Shown here: positions 1 to 9,712 of the stretch, piece by piece
Numbering within the stretch: position 1 is the stretch's first letter
Layout: each line of letters starts with the position of its first letter
Assembly (NCBI GenBank): GCA_030562195.1
Contig: JAUJPP010000007.1
Coordinates: 3,286,001-3,350,000, forward strand
DNA length: 64,000 nt
Direction of reading: 5' to 3'
Source of the DNA: Nipponacmea schrenckii
Taxonomy: Eukaryota; Mollusca; Gastropoda; Lottiidae
Notes under the pieces: generated by a model
Databases searched by the model: none
The model's input: the letters and a program-made list of their open reading frames with translations, nothing else
What the model was told of the DNA's origin: nothing
Position numbers and translations under genes: made by a program

Positions 1-440
1 GTTTTCTTTTTTAAGTAAACAATTCTTATATTTCTTTCCATGTCAACATAATTGGATCAAAACAGGAAGATCCAGGGGATATTTTAAGCAAAAAATTGAG
101 AAAAGAATTAGAATTCACAGAATAATGAACAACAAATATGAATTGGGAATTGTAAGTGTTCTTTATTTTAATTCTGTGAGGAATTTACTTATGGGATTTA
201 AATGTCCCTTTCTATTGCTTTTTTAAAAGAAATGTAATCTAATTTTTTTGAAAGGAAATTGAAGATTACAATTGCCGACATACATCAGAATTTAGATAGT
301 ATATTTTTATATCCAGTGATTTTAATTTCCAATTCCAGACGTCATCTACATTAGAACCAACCAATTGTTTTTAGCCAAGATCTTTTTAACGTAAAATGTA
401 CCTGTCAAAAAACATTTGACTGTTGCCCGATTGTAAACTC

Positions 441-515
441 AGAATTCCAGAAAGTAAACATGATTCCAGAAAGTAAACAGAATTCTAGAAAGTAAACAGA
501 ATTCCAGAAAGTAGA
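441..515. repeat. 19-bp minisatellite
   Basis: About four tandem units of 19 bp, each built on CCAGAAAGTAAACAGAATT with single-base differences. The last unit is truncated. Non-coding. Confidence 0.85.
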
Positions 516-1160
516 GAACTAGAGTCAGGTAAGAAGTGATATTCTTTAATTTTAATCAGTATTATCAATCATTGACAAAACCTTATACAATCACATCAGT
601 ACTGAAAAATTTGCACTAAAAAATCGTTATACAATATATTTTGCATGGTAACACAGATAATGCTAATGCCTGTGTCAGTACTTCAGGGAGTTGTCTCGAT
701 GTCAGTTTTAAACCTCAAATACCTAAAGCACAATTTCCACATCCAGACAGACAGGAATGTATTTGTGGTTCTATTACTACTACCTGCTAAAATGGCCCTT
801 ACAATTATAAGAAGCATGCTCGATTCTATTTCAACCAAAATTTTCAAATAACTTTCATAGAGAACTTATAGGCAGAAAATAAGGCATATTTTGATATGTC
901 CACCTTTTCCTTCTAAGAGCTTTTAATCATCTTAAGCAGAACGTTTGTAGTTTCCATGATTATTATTATAATTTATTGCCTACGTAACCTACACAATTTT
1001 TATTCTGTTATACATAATCAAAAGGTCGCGTATTTTAATAACTTAACGTAGTTAAAAATTATGTCATGTGGCTTGTGCACTGCCTTTTTTCTGTAAGACA
1101 TCTAAGATATAAGTTAACAAAACCAGTTTCAGAGTAGTTTTCTTCCATTTCCAGATTCTC

Positions 1161-1376
1161 AGTTAATACCATAGTTTTCTAAGTAACTATCATAGTTTTT
1201 GAAGTAAATACCATAGTTTTGCATGTTAATACCATAGTTTTGTGAGTTAATATCATAGTCTTGGAAGTTATTACCCTAAGTAAATATCATAGTTTATCAG
1301 CTGAAACCGTCGTTTCTAGGTTGACGCCTTAGTTTCTCAGTTGACTCTTTAGTTTCTCAGTTGATACCATAGTTTC
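1161..1376. repeat. About 20-bp minisatellite
   Basis: Roughly eleven units of 20-21 bp centred on GTTAATACCATAGTTTT. The right-hand units diverge progressively to TTGAC...TTAGTTTCTCAG. The gradient of divergence suggests an old array. Confidence 0.8.
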
Positions 1377-2375
1377 AAGAGTTTCCCGTTTTGAATCATT
1401 TGGAATTTAATTTTTATTAGAAGTTATTTCATGTAATTTTTATATAAAAGTTCTAAATTAATTGTTTCTAGAAATAAGAAAAGAGTAACCCTGGGCTTGT
1501 TGCTTTTAAAATGGACTGTATTGGTGAATTCTTACAATTTGGTTCTGGAAAATAAATTAGAATTAATAACTTTTGGTGTGTTGTTTTTAAAGTATGGTTT
1601 GGTAGATGTCTCATTTCAATGTGAATATTGAAGGGCGTTCATTTTATGATGTAAGCCGAAATATTTCTTTGGCTCAAATTTATGAAATCACATCAAAATC
1701 TAGCCAAATGTGTCCCTGAACATATTTTAAAGTTGTAACTTAAAAAATCCAATAGTTAATTTAATTATTTAAAAGTTTACGTAAACATCTTAGATCTATA
1801 TTGTTTTTGTTGGGCGTAAGAAATCTTTTGAACAGATTTAAGCGAAATAGACGTGTAATTAAAAATTAGTACTTTCGATTTATCATTAACACTTATAAAA
1901 AAAATTAATTTTGATCAATTAGATAAAATTAATGAGGATGTTCAAGTAATATATTAGTTTTTTTTTTACATATTACCCCTTTTAATTTAACTTGTACTCA
2001 CGATATATTTTTGCATTCTGTCGTCCCAGTGATATTATGAAATGAAAATAAAGAGGATAGTTTATATTTTACAATAGTAGAAATTGAGATACAACAGAGT
2101 TTTTCCTTTGATTTCCAACATATAACAAATGTTTTTATTTTGTCTTGAAGACTATCAATTTATTTCAGGTTTAAAAAGAGATTTTATATTATTGAGCTGA
2201 CTGTATCTAAGAATCATACCTTTAGAACTGAATAGGTTTAGATGTAGTTGACGTTTAGCTTTAGGAGAAAGTATTGCACAATCCTAATTTAATCACACAC
2301 AAAAAATACTTTATTTATTAGCATCATTGCTGATAAACAAAGTTTTAAAAATAAATGGAACCAAAAAAATACCTT

Positions 2376-2945
2376 TGATCATTGATCACGAAGGAAAGAA
2401 AGTAGATTCTGGTTGAGATTAAACCAGGCAGTTGTGTGGACTAGGTCTCGGTCTACGATATCTAGGACAGTCTATAAGGATCATAAAATAACAATAAAGA
2501 AACCCAAAGAGGCATAGGAGCTAAGTCAACAAGCTCCGGATCTTGGTATATAGAGATGGTCAATAAGACCTCCTGGAAAATACAGAAATTACATTATATA
2601 GTTAAAATTTAGATTCCCTCCTCACCATTTATTGAGATTATTGATAAGAAATAAATCTCACATCCAAACAAATGTCTAAAATCAAGGCAATAAATCAATT
2701 TATTTGTATATTTTTTAGGTAATATATTTTAGATAAAATGCCAAAGATTTAATGACAGGTTTATTTTGGATCATTGATCCCGAAGGAAAAAAGTAGATTC
2801 TGGTTGAGAATAAACCAGGCAGATGTGTGGACTGGGTCTCAGTCTATAAGAATAAAAAAAAAAACAATAAAGACGCCAAACGAGGCATAAGAGCATAAGT
2901 CAACTTAGCTCCGGGTCTTGGTATCTAAAGATGTCCAAGACAGTC
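2376..2945. repeat. Pair of diverged direct repeats
   Basis: The segment 2376-2570 recurs at 2766-2945. Shared runs include AGTAGATTCTGGTTGAGA and AAACCAGGCAG, followed in both by a GTCTC run and a TTAGCTCCGG-like run. About 200 bp of unrelated AT-rich sequence separates the copies. No open frame is conserved between them, so they look like two copies of an unidentified dispersed repeat. Confidence 0.7.
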
Positions 2946-3359
2946 AATGACAAATTATTATCACCATGTTGTTTTTAGAGGTCCTTAAATAGACAGGACT
3001 GGCAACTTGGTTTATATCTTGAATGTCTTCCCTTCATTTGGTTACAAATTATCTTTAAAAATATGTATCAGTTAATTTGGCGATTAGAATAATAGATGTT
3101 GTTACGCTTTTAACAAGGAGCTTAGTTTTGGCGTATAACAATTAATGGTAGGCTTTTTTAAGTTAAAAGATTCAGATAATTTCGGGGACGCATTTGTGTA
3201 GTTTTTGGTACATGGTATATTGGTATTCATAAAATGAAGCAAACAAATTGTTCGACCTACGAAAAAAAATAAAAAGTATTTCTGAATATTGACATTTTTA
3301 CCACCTTCAATTATGATGATGAAATTACAATAAACGATCCTTTGAACTTGCAATCAAAG

Positions 3360-3405
3360 CTGCTGGTGGACGTATGTCACCTTGCTTCGCAAGGTTATCT
3401 TAAAT
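3360..3405 (+). repeat. 3' end fragment of the TACGCCCAC dispersed element
   Basis: The end motif (GTGGACGTATGTCACCTTGC, then CAAGGTTATCTT) matches the right end of the large element ending near 46567 and of the copy ending near 60546. Only the terminal part is recognisable here. Confidence 0.55.
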
Positions 3406-3942
3406 TTTGGCATATAAAACACGCATTCGATGATTCAATAATACTTTAAATCTTTGTCTCAATAAACATACATTTGTATACATAATTCGTAATTCCATTG
3501 CATGTATTAGCGATAATATCCCACAACCAGTTTTGTTCGGCAGTCATCTCGGATTAAGAAAACTTTATGATACCTTCTATAAAAATAGCGATGGCCATGG
3601 TAAATGAATGGTTTTTCTTGATTTTTAGTTGATCCTTGGGTGATTAGGAAAACTGACAATAATTTCATCAAAATCCATAAAAAAAACAGCTCTCTGTCGT
3701 GTCCACAAAGTATCTAAGAACAAGGGCAATAACTCATAGTAAATAATTTTCGATTGGTCTGATTTGTAATAGGGTTCATCCTTGGTTAATTACAAAGACT
3801 CACATCTTCGCCGCTATAATGATATCATCTACCATAAGCCATCTCCTGTCGCCACTACTATTCCGAGATTCAATGGAATGGTCGAGGTAGCGTCCGATCA
3901 TGTCCACTGGACAGCCTCCACTGCTACAAGTATCTACGTTAA

Positions 3943-4655
3943 ATGGGCCTCTCATTTAAACTAGATGCGGGAGGAAGTAATCTAAAATTAGGCCGAACAA
4001 TATTGAATCTTAGTACGGGTACACTTTCTCCCGTTGAAGAAAGACTTCTGGATCGCGGTTTAACTTTTATTCCCGTGTCCAAAACATTGTCTAATTCACC
4101 AATTTTATCGTCGGTTATAGAAATCCAACGAGTATTCAAACTCAATTTTTTTCTTTCGTGAACGTCCGCGGTAAGCGTACCAAATTTGTTGAAAAAACTG
4201 GTTGGAATCCACCAGATAGTGCGATAGACAATATTATTTTTAATATTTGCGATGAAATGTATGATGAAGTCTCTCGGTTACCTTTGGTACACGAGAAGAA
4301 TAATTTAACCAACTTTGAACGTAAAAATATCAAGATCTTAAAGAATGATGACAGCATCATAATCCGTAAAAGTGACAAAGGCAGTTGCTGTGTAATACAG
4401 AATCGCACGGACTATATTTTTGAATTAGAAAAACAATTAAGCAACCAAAATCATTATCGTGAACTAGATAGACCAATTTTCATGGAAACTGCGAAAAAAA
4501 TCAATGATATTTTAAAAAAACTAGTCACAAAGAAGATTCTATCCGATGCACAATTTGACTATCTATTTGCTCCTAGCTACGCGAACATCTTTATGGCCGA
4601 GTGGGAACGCGAAATGGACCGAATTTCACCTTTTAAACCTCTTTTTTTATGGTAG
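3943..4655 (+). pseudogene. Penelope-like RT, N-terminal part (broken)
   Basis: Two overlapping frames, 3943-4161 and 4158-4655, encode the N-terminal RT region. The first carries NLSTGTLSPVEERLLDRGL, the conserved start block of Penelope-like RTs. The second carries IIIRKSDKGSCCVIQNRTDY, which resembles RT motif 1 with its DKG core, and then a helical segment. It jumps directly to a YANIFMAEWE block, which normally follows a conserved Met-Gly-Thr type turn. The palm segment with the first catalytic aspartate, expected between them, is therefore deleted. An in-frame stop ends the segment at 4655. Confidence 0.8.
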
Positions 4656-5310
4656 ATTTCTCGACGACATTTTTATTATTTGGACTGAATCATTAGAAAA
4701 CTTTTGGCAATATTTTGAAATTCTAAACAACCACCACCCTTCAGTTAAATTAACGGCAAACATTAGCGACAATAGTATGGATTTCTTGGACACTACGGTG
4801 TTCAAGGGAAACGATTTCGAACAATCTTCTAAAGTAGATGAAAAAGTATTCTTCAAAACAACCGATACACACTAACTTTTGTTTAAAAGCTCGTTTCACG
4901 CGAAGCATACATTTTCTGCGATAATAAAATCACAAATCCTAAGGTACCATAGTATTCGTACACAACAGACCGATTTTGATTCCGTGTGCAACCTAGTTTT
5001 AAGTAAATTGCGAGAGAGGGGTTACTCAAAACGATTTTTACGCAAAATTAAAAAAGTCACGTTATTACAACTTCAGAAAAAACATGACCCCCCCCCTCCT
5101 CCGCCGACTGGATTTGGCTCAAAACCTTGTGGTGGTTCTGCGTGTCGTACCTGCGAACATGTACCTATTTGTCATTTCTTTAAAAACAATAAAACTGACA
5201 AAACTTTTCTTATGACTGACCAACTTTCATGCGGCGACCAAAACTTTATTTACCTAATTTCATGTAAAAAATGCGACGTACAGTACATTGGAGAAACTAA
5301 CTCGATTTAA
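4646..5310 (+). pseudogene. Penelope-like RT, catalytic box to linker (broken)
   Basis: The frame starting in the 4646 region reads YGRFLDDIFIIW, the RT catalytic DD box, then a DFLDT block typical of the following RT motif. It stops with TAA at 4873-4875. Reading resumes in the frame of 4879-5310 with FHAKHTFSAIIKSQILRY, the thumb-like region, then a run of six prolines and the linker CGGSACRTCEHVPICHF. That leads into the GIY-YIG start (NFIYLISCKKCDVQYIGET). A stop follows at 5308-5310. The pieces belong to one ancestral ORF broken by small indels and substitutions. Confidence 0.8.
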
Positions 5311-5545
5311 TGGCCATCGGTACGATATAGTACATGGCAAAAATAGACCAATTTCAAATCATTTTAATCTACCCGACCATTCCATTGAAGACTTGTTGAT
5401 TATGCCAATCGAAAAGATACAACCTATGATCAATATCAAGCCCAAGCAAAGAAGACTACAACGCGAGAGTTATTGGATGGACCAACTTCAAACCGTACAC
5501 CCAAATGGATTAAATATACAGCACGATAACCAGATAGTACCCTAA
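5288..5545 (+). pseudogene. Penelope-like GIY-YIG endonuclease, C-terminal part
   Basis: Continues the endonuclease after a frameshift with a small deletion near 5308. RFNGHRYDIVHG supplies the conserved Arg/His helix that follows GIY-YIG. SNHFNLPDHS is the next block, and RRLQRESYWMDQLQTVHPNG contains the conserved glutamate and Trp region that closes this endonuclease family. The frame ends with TAA at 5543-5545, but the same frame stays open beyond it (next feature). Confidence 0.8.
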
Positions 5546-5731
5546 ATTGCCACCTACCACCATACTGCCACCAATGCCTCCCATATCGTTAGACGCCACT
5601 ACCAGAAACTTCAAGATCAATATCCCCATGTTTACAGCAAGCGACTTGTAACAGCCTATAGAAGAAACAAAAACCTCAGTAATATCCTAGTCCATGGTAG
5701 ACTTGACCCTCAACAATCTAATATTTTATAA
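5546..5731 (+). pseudogene. Displaced Penelope-like pre-linker segment
   Basis: Directly after the TAA at 5543-5545, in the same frame, about 61 codons read through a histidine block (HIVRRHYQKL) and AYRRNKNLSNILVHGRL to TAA at 5729-5731. In Penelope-like proteins the motif Y/F-R-R-x-x-N-L-x-x-L-V-x-x-x-L lies between RT thumb and Cys linker, not after the endonuclease. In this copy that position (about 5085) has only the proline run. This may be a rearrangement, part of a second truncated copy, or an unusual family order. Confidence 0.65.
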
Positions 5732-7102
5732 ACCAATTAAGATTTAAATTCCAGCAATTTTACTTTCTCTAATATCTTTCAATTTCTTGCAGGTACATGT
5801 ACAAAATTTATTCTTTGACGTTTTCATATTACAGGATCTATCATTAGGTATTCATTGACAGAAGAATTTTTATATTTTCCCTGCAGCTATTTTACCAAAA
5901 GAATTTATACTTTTTAGATATTTGTTTTTCAAAAATAACAAATTTAATTTTCTTAACCTTTAACTTGCACCTTGTTTTTTTATCATATATCTTTGCTTTG
6001 CGACCTAGGCCAGATTTTTTATGAGACTTAGTTCTCATCACCATCTAACACCAAGTATATAGTAAAATACGGTACGGATACGGCGTTTGTTTGCTTCTTC
6101 AGCGCATCGATTTATACTTACATCCCCAGCGAGTCACGCCGTATGACGGCGTTTGACGGCGTCACTTTTTCCAGAGTTCAACTATGTTTAACTTTCCAGC
6201 GTTTACGCTAGCAAACGCCGACAATCAACCAATCACAAGCAGCTATTGTACAACACAGACAAGAAGTGATTTGGAGCTTTTCTTCAAACATTGACAACGT
6301 TGATATCTGTTATGTAATTCTTTAGATTATAACATGAATGCGCGATGTATCTATCTGTCTATAGATAGAAAAGACATATATAGAAAGCAGAATTTAATTT
6401 ACACGTATATTTGAAGGGATTATGCGATTTTCGTACATTTCTTGTACTTCTGTAGACAAATTACATATACATGTATTCAAGACCCCAAAATGGTCGGCGT
6501 TTGATCGCGTAAAAAGTATAAACCCAGCTTAAAACGGCGTTTGATGGCGTAAAAAGTATAAACCCTGCTTTACAGTAGAATTAACATTTCAATAACTCTA
6601 TTTATGAATATCTCGAGACTTACTTCTCGTTTCTTTTGCACTGTGTAAACAACACGCGTAACGCCTGTTATGCCCGAGACGATAAAGTCACGGTCAATTG
6701 AGAGAAAAAATAGTTGAGTGGCAAATTAGAAATTTGTCACTCTTTGTTTTCATTAGAACCCAATTTGAGGAAAAAATTCTAACCGGAAGCGAAACTTTAT
6801 GTGTTATCACTGTCCATACATATGCTTATAATGGTTGTTAAAAAGTTTGTTTTGAGTGATTTAAAATTCAAAAGGCTATATCACGTGACCTTGTATCAAG
6901 TGGCCCCATAGGGTTTTTTTGCCACTCTTAGTACTGTTCACAGTTTTAGTTTATTTTAATTTTATGTAGGCTATTGTATTCATTCCACGGCGTGTAGACT
7001 GAGATCCAAAAAAAAACTCTGTATATACACAGTCCAATTCGAGAGTTGATGTATACTTCTTGGCTTAAAGTTGGTTTCCCTTATTTTCATACATATACAT
7101 AT
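5732..7102. other. Non-genic region between the two retroelements
   Basis: No coding region is supported. It contains several short motifs built on GGCGTTTGA...GGCGTAAAAAGTATAAACCC around 6060-6565 (two good copies at about 6490 and 6536), and a hairpin-rich repeat at 6716-6927. Confidence 0.5.
6716..6927. repeat. Possible MITE with GAGTGGCAAA ends
   Basis: Starts GAGTGGCAAA (6716-6725) and ends TTTGCCACTC (6918-6927), a perfect 10-bp inverted pair. The left end also forms its own hairpin: 6716-6727 pairs with 6731-6742, with one mismatch and a 3-nt loop. No target duplication is clear. It could be a small DNA-transposon derivative or a chance palindrome cluster. Confidence 0.4.
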
Positions 7103-7301
7103 AATTAAAGTTATGGATTCATACATAACTGGATTTATACGGCAAATAAGAACAAACAATAAAAGCTATGGTATTCATGCATATTCAGTAGTATAGTGTC
7201 TAGTCACGTGTACCACAGCCTATCCTCATGTCAACTACACTATTAAGATTCTGCCTTGGGCGAATGTAACCTGATCAGTCATACAGGATTAAAATTTTAA
7301 A
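7103..7301 (+). repeat. Ngaro split direct repeat A1
   Basis: The left repeat matches 13512-13710 with two substitutions (ATACATAACT/ATGCATAACT and TTGGGCG/TTGAGCG). Homology stops sharply after AAAATTTTAAA at 7301. Confidence 0.92.
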
Positions 7302-7469
7302 AAAGTTTTTAAATATCGACACGGATAGTATTTAAGGAATAGATATATTACAAGAAGGAAAATTAGATCGAAATATTAAAGTGAGTAGATCTAGATTCAT
7401 ATCATAACATATATTTCTTGAATTGAAATCGGGTAACCGTAGCGTAGGGTGTCAAATTCCTAGCCTATC

Positions 7470-8186
7470 ATGTCTAACGAATTCAAGCCACGATGTTTGA
7501 TTATAGGTCATAGTTTTAAATGGCGTTTGGCTAATTATGCTTCGGCCCCTGTAAAAGAAAAAGGTTATAAGTTTACCAAAGAAGTAATTAGGCGAGGCAA
7601 TGTTGATTTCAATTTAAAACAATGTGAAGTCAAGTACTTTAGCGTAAGTGGTGGGGGGCTTCAAAGTTTTGGAGTTTCCAGGAATCTTGGCAAAAGTAAA
7701 TGTAATGTTTTTACGGAATTGCAAAGGGAATGTTCTGAGTACCAGCCGCACGTTGTATTTTTACAAATAGGTGAAAATGATATTACAATCGACAAGTCAG
7801 AACATAAGATAGCTTCTGATATTTTGAGCTTGGCATCATTCCTAGTGCAAGGCTTCGGTGTTTTGGAAGTATGTATTGGAGAGCTATTTACGCGACCGAT
7901 TCCCAGATTCCTTTCCCCACAGGATTATTTTTCCCGTCGTCAGTTGGTCAATAGGTTGTTAAAGGAGGACAGTGAAAGTGGTCAATATCTTAATGTCGTA
8001 TTTTGGCGACACCGACGAATTTTTCATAGTTCTTTAGAGATATTCCTTAAGGACGGAGTCCATTTAAATATTGAAGGCAACAAAAAGTTTTTTAGAAATA
8101 TTCGTTTAGCTTTGAAATTAGCATGTGAGAGAATTGATTCTTCGATTGCGTGGTCTGGTTTCCTGGTTCAGAGGCATGACCCATAA
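7470..8186 (+). CDS. SGNH-hydrolase-like ORF of the Ngaro element
   Basis: An intact 238-residue ORF inside the element, about 170 bases after A1. The SGNH (GDSL-like) signature is in order. Block I is IIGHSF with the nucleophile Ser15. Block II is the glycine turn SGGG (60-63). Block III is GEND (101-104) with Asn103. Block V is DGVHL with Asp195 and His198. The predicted fold is an alpha/beta esterase of the SGNH superfamily; the substrate is unknown. Accessory SGNH hydrolases are known in a subset of Ngaro elements and some LINEs, where their role is unclear. All four catalytic blocks are preserved while the neighbouring pol ORF is damaged. The ATG at 7470 is the first in frame. I am confident of the fold and unsure of activity. 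Confidence 0.85.
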   Translation: MSNEFKPRCLIIGHSFKWRLANYASAPVKEKGYKFTKEVIRRGNVDFNLKQCEVKYFSVSGGGLQSFGVSRNLGKSKCNVFTELQRECSEYQPHVVFLQIGENDITIDKSEHKIASDILSLASFLVQGFGVLEVCIGELFTRPIPRFLSPQDYFSRRQLVNRLLKEDSESGQYLNVVFWRHRRIFHSSLEIFLKDGVHLNIEGNKKFFRNIRLALKLACERIDSSIAWSGFLVQRHDP

Positions 8187-9712
8187 AGTCGCACCTAACT
8201 AATAGCTATTAGATTTAACATTATGTAAAGTCACTTGGTACGGTCAATATATTTAGTAGTTCTATGTCATTGTGCATTATTTTTATGGGTCGTCTCGTCC
8301 ACCAGTCGTTACAAAGAGCGTAAATCCTTAACCGAATTCCCTAATTTTTGTCCTGACCGTGACCTTTCTGTTATGAAAGTACAATATCTATGACACCTCG
8401 CTTTATTGTTTATAAATACTGTATATTGTTTTGTTTTAGTACTATGAACTGTGAGTTACAAGGGTATTCGTATGGTGGCATATTATGACGTCCTTTCTGT
8501 ATTGACGGTAAAGGATAGGTTACACGAAACAAGTCTCGGTTGCACTATAATTTTGGTTAAATATTAGTCTACAGGTTCTTAGATCTAACATGGCTCAGAT
8601 GGAGAGAGAGCGAATTGTCACCTTTTACAATTTTGGCATGTATTAAGAATATAACAATAAGAATATATGCAGTGGTGGTTTGGTCAGAATCTGTTTGCAG
8701 ATCTGGTGGTTATCGATGGTTATGGGACAGGAGTGGTGATAGCCCTTGAGTGATTCCGAACGTGTTTCGTACCGAGTACTAGTCCTATTGGCGAAGTATA
8801 ATGTGGAATACTAGTAAGCTGCGATCTGTAGTATAGTATTTTGATACGTTATATAACGGATTATATGAAACGCTCGTACTATGATCTGTAGTATAGTGTT
8901 TGCTACGATTTGTAACGGATTATTTAAATAGCTAGTACTATGAAAGTGTGTTTAGTACGATTTGTATAGGGATGATATGGAATACTTAGAACTATGATCA
9001 GCTGTAGTATGATGTTTTCATATGGGTCCTGATAATTATGTATAGGGATGATATGGAATACTTAGTACTATGATCTGTAGTATGATGTTTTCATATGGGT
9101 CCTGATAATATATTTTAGTACGATTTGTATAGGGATGATATGGAATACTTAGTACTATGATCTGTAGTATGATGTTTTCATATGTGTCCTGATAATATAT
9201 TTTAGTACGATTTGTATAGGGATGATATGGAATACTTAGTACTATGATCTGTAGTATGTTGTTTCATATAAGTCCTGATAATGTACATGTCATGACAAAT
9301 TAATATACCATGTTTATGTTATGCTAAATTTAAAATATTAGTGCTATTTATCGGAGCTCACCTGTCACCTTTTGTTAAATATATTTTTATACCCTGCTTA
9401 TAATAAATTCAATGTTACGCTGGGATTCTGAACACGGTGAGCTCGCACTGTCAGTAGGTTTCTCTTATTGTGATTTTATAAACATACCAGTAGTTGGTAG
9501 GTTTGTCTCTCTCTCTCCTTCGTGGGCCTCGGATGTTATGAGTTTTGTGGATAGTGGTTTAATGTCATACCGCAGAAGAACAACATGGTATTTTCAATTG
9601 TGGTTAGCTCACTGTAATTAATATTGATAAAAAATTAGGCTGCCATATTATAATAACAATTTGCTGCTGTTGGATATCATCTTTTTGTAGATAAAGTAAA
9701 AGTTATATCGAT
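8187..9712 (+). other. Ngaro internal non-coding spacer with tandem repeats
   Basis: About 1.5 kb between the hydrolase and the Gag-RT ORFs with no convincing coding content. At about 8810-9285 lies a tandem array: the best three units (starting near 9041, 9128 and 9214) are 86-87 bp and share AGGGATGATATGGAATACTT plus a GATCTGTAGTATGATGTTTT run. Earlier units (8826-8965) are shorter and degenerate. The 69-codon frame at 9412-9621 has no recognisable domain. Confidence 0.7.
8810..9285. repeat. About 87-bp tandem repeats inside the Ngaro element
   Basis: Three near-identical units with 86-87 bp spacing are preceded by three or four degraded, shorter ones. Each includes TAGTACTATGATCTGTAGTA. 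The array sits upstream of the Gag-RT start and could influence internal promotion, but nothing in the sequence shows this. Confidence 0.8.

Larger units (their letters stand above)
1..3359. other. AT-rich non-genic region with small repeats
   Basis: I see no convincing coding region here. The open frames are short, AT-biased and without recognisable motifs. The stretch holds two minisatellites (441-515, 1161-1376) and a pair of diverged direct repeats (2376-2570 and 2766-2945), listed separately. It ends against a fragment of a dispersed element. Confidence 0.6.
3940..5731 (+). mobile_element. Degenerate Penelope-like element (RT + GIY-YIG)
   Basis: A plus-strand retroelement relic with the Penelope-like order of RT N-terminal region, RT core, Cys-rich linker, then GIY-YIG endonuclease. 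It is inactive: the frame is broken near 4160, 4650, 4875 and 5310, and the central RT palm motifs are missing. The RT segment holds the FLDDIF box (YxDD-type). The linker holds a CxxxxCxxC motif after a proline run, and the endonuclease begins YLISC...YIGET. A further stretch that normally lies before the linker is found after the endonuclease (5546-5731). I could not delimit pseudo-LTRs, so the outer borders are approximate. Confidence 0.88.

Noticed and set aside
6060..6565. Repeated GGCGTTTGA...GGCGTAAAAAGTATAAACCC motifs as possible regulatory sites
   Set aside because: Only two good copies with irregular spacing; no gene nearby that they could plausibly control.
9412..9621. 69-codon ORF between hydrolase and Gag
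   Set aside because: No recognisable domain and no zinc-finger or basic pattern; probably chance within the Ngaro spacer.
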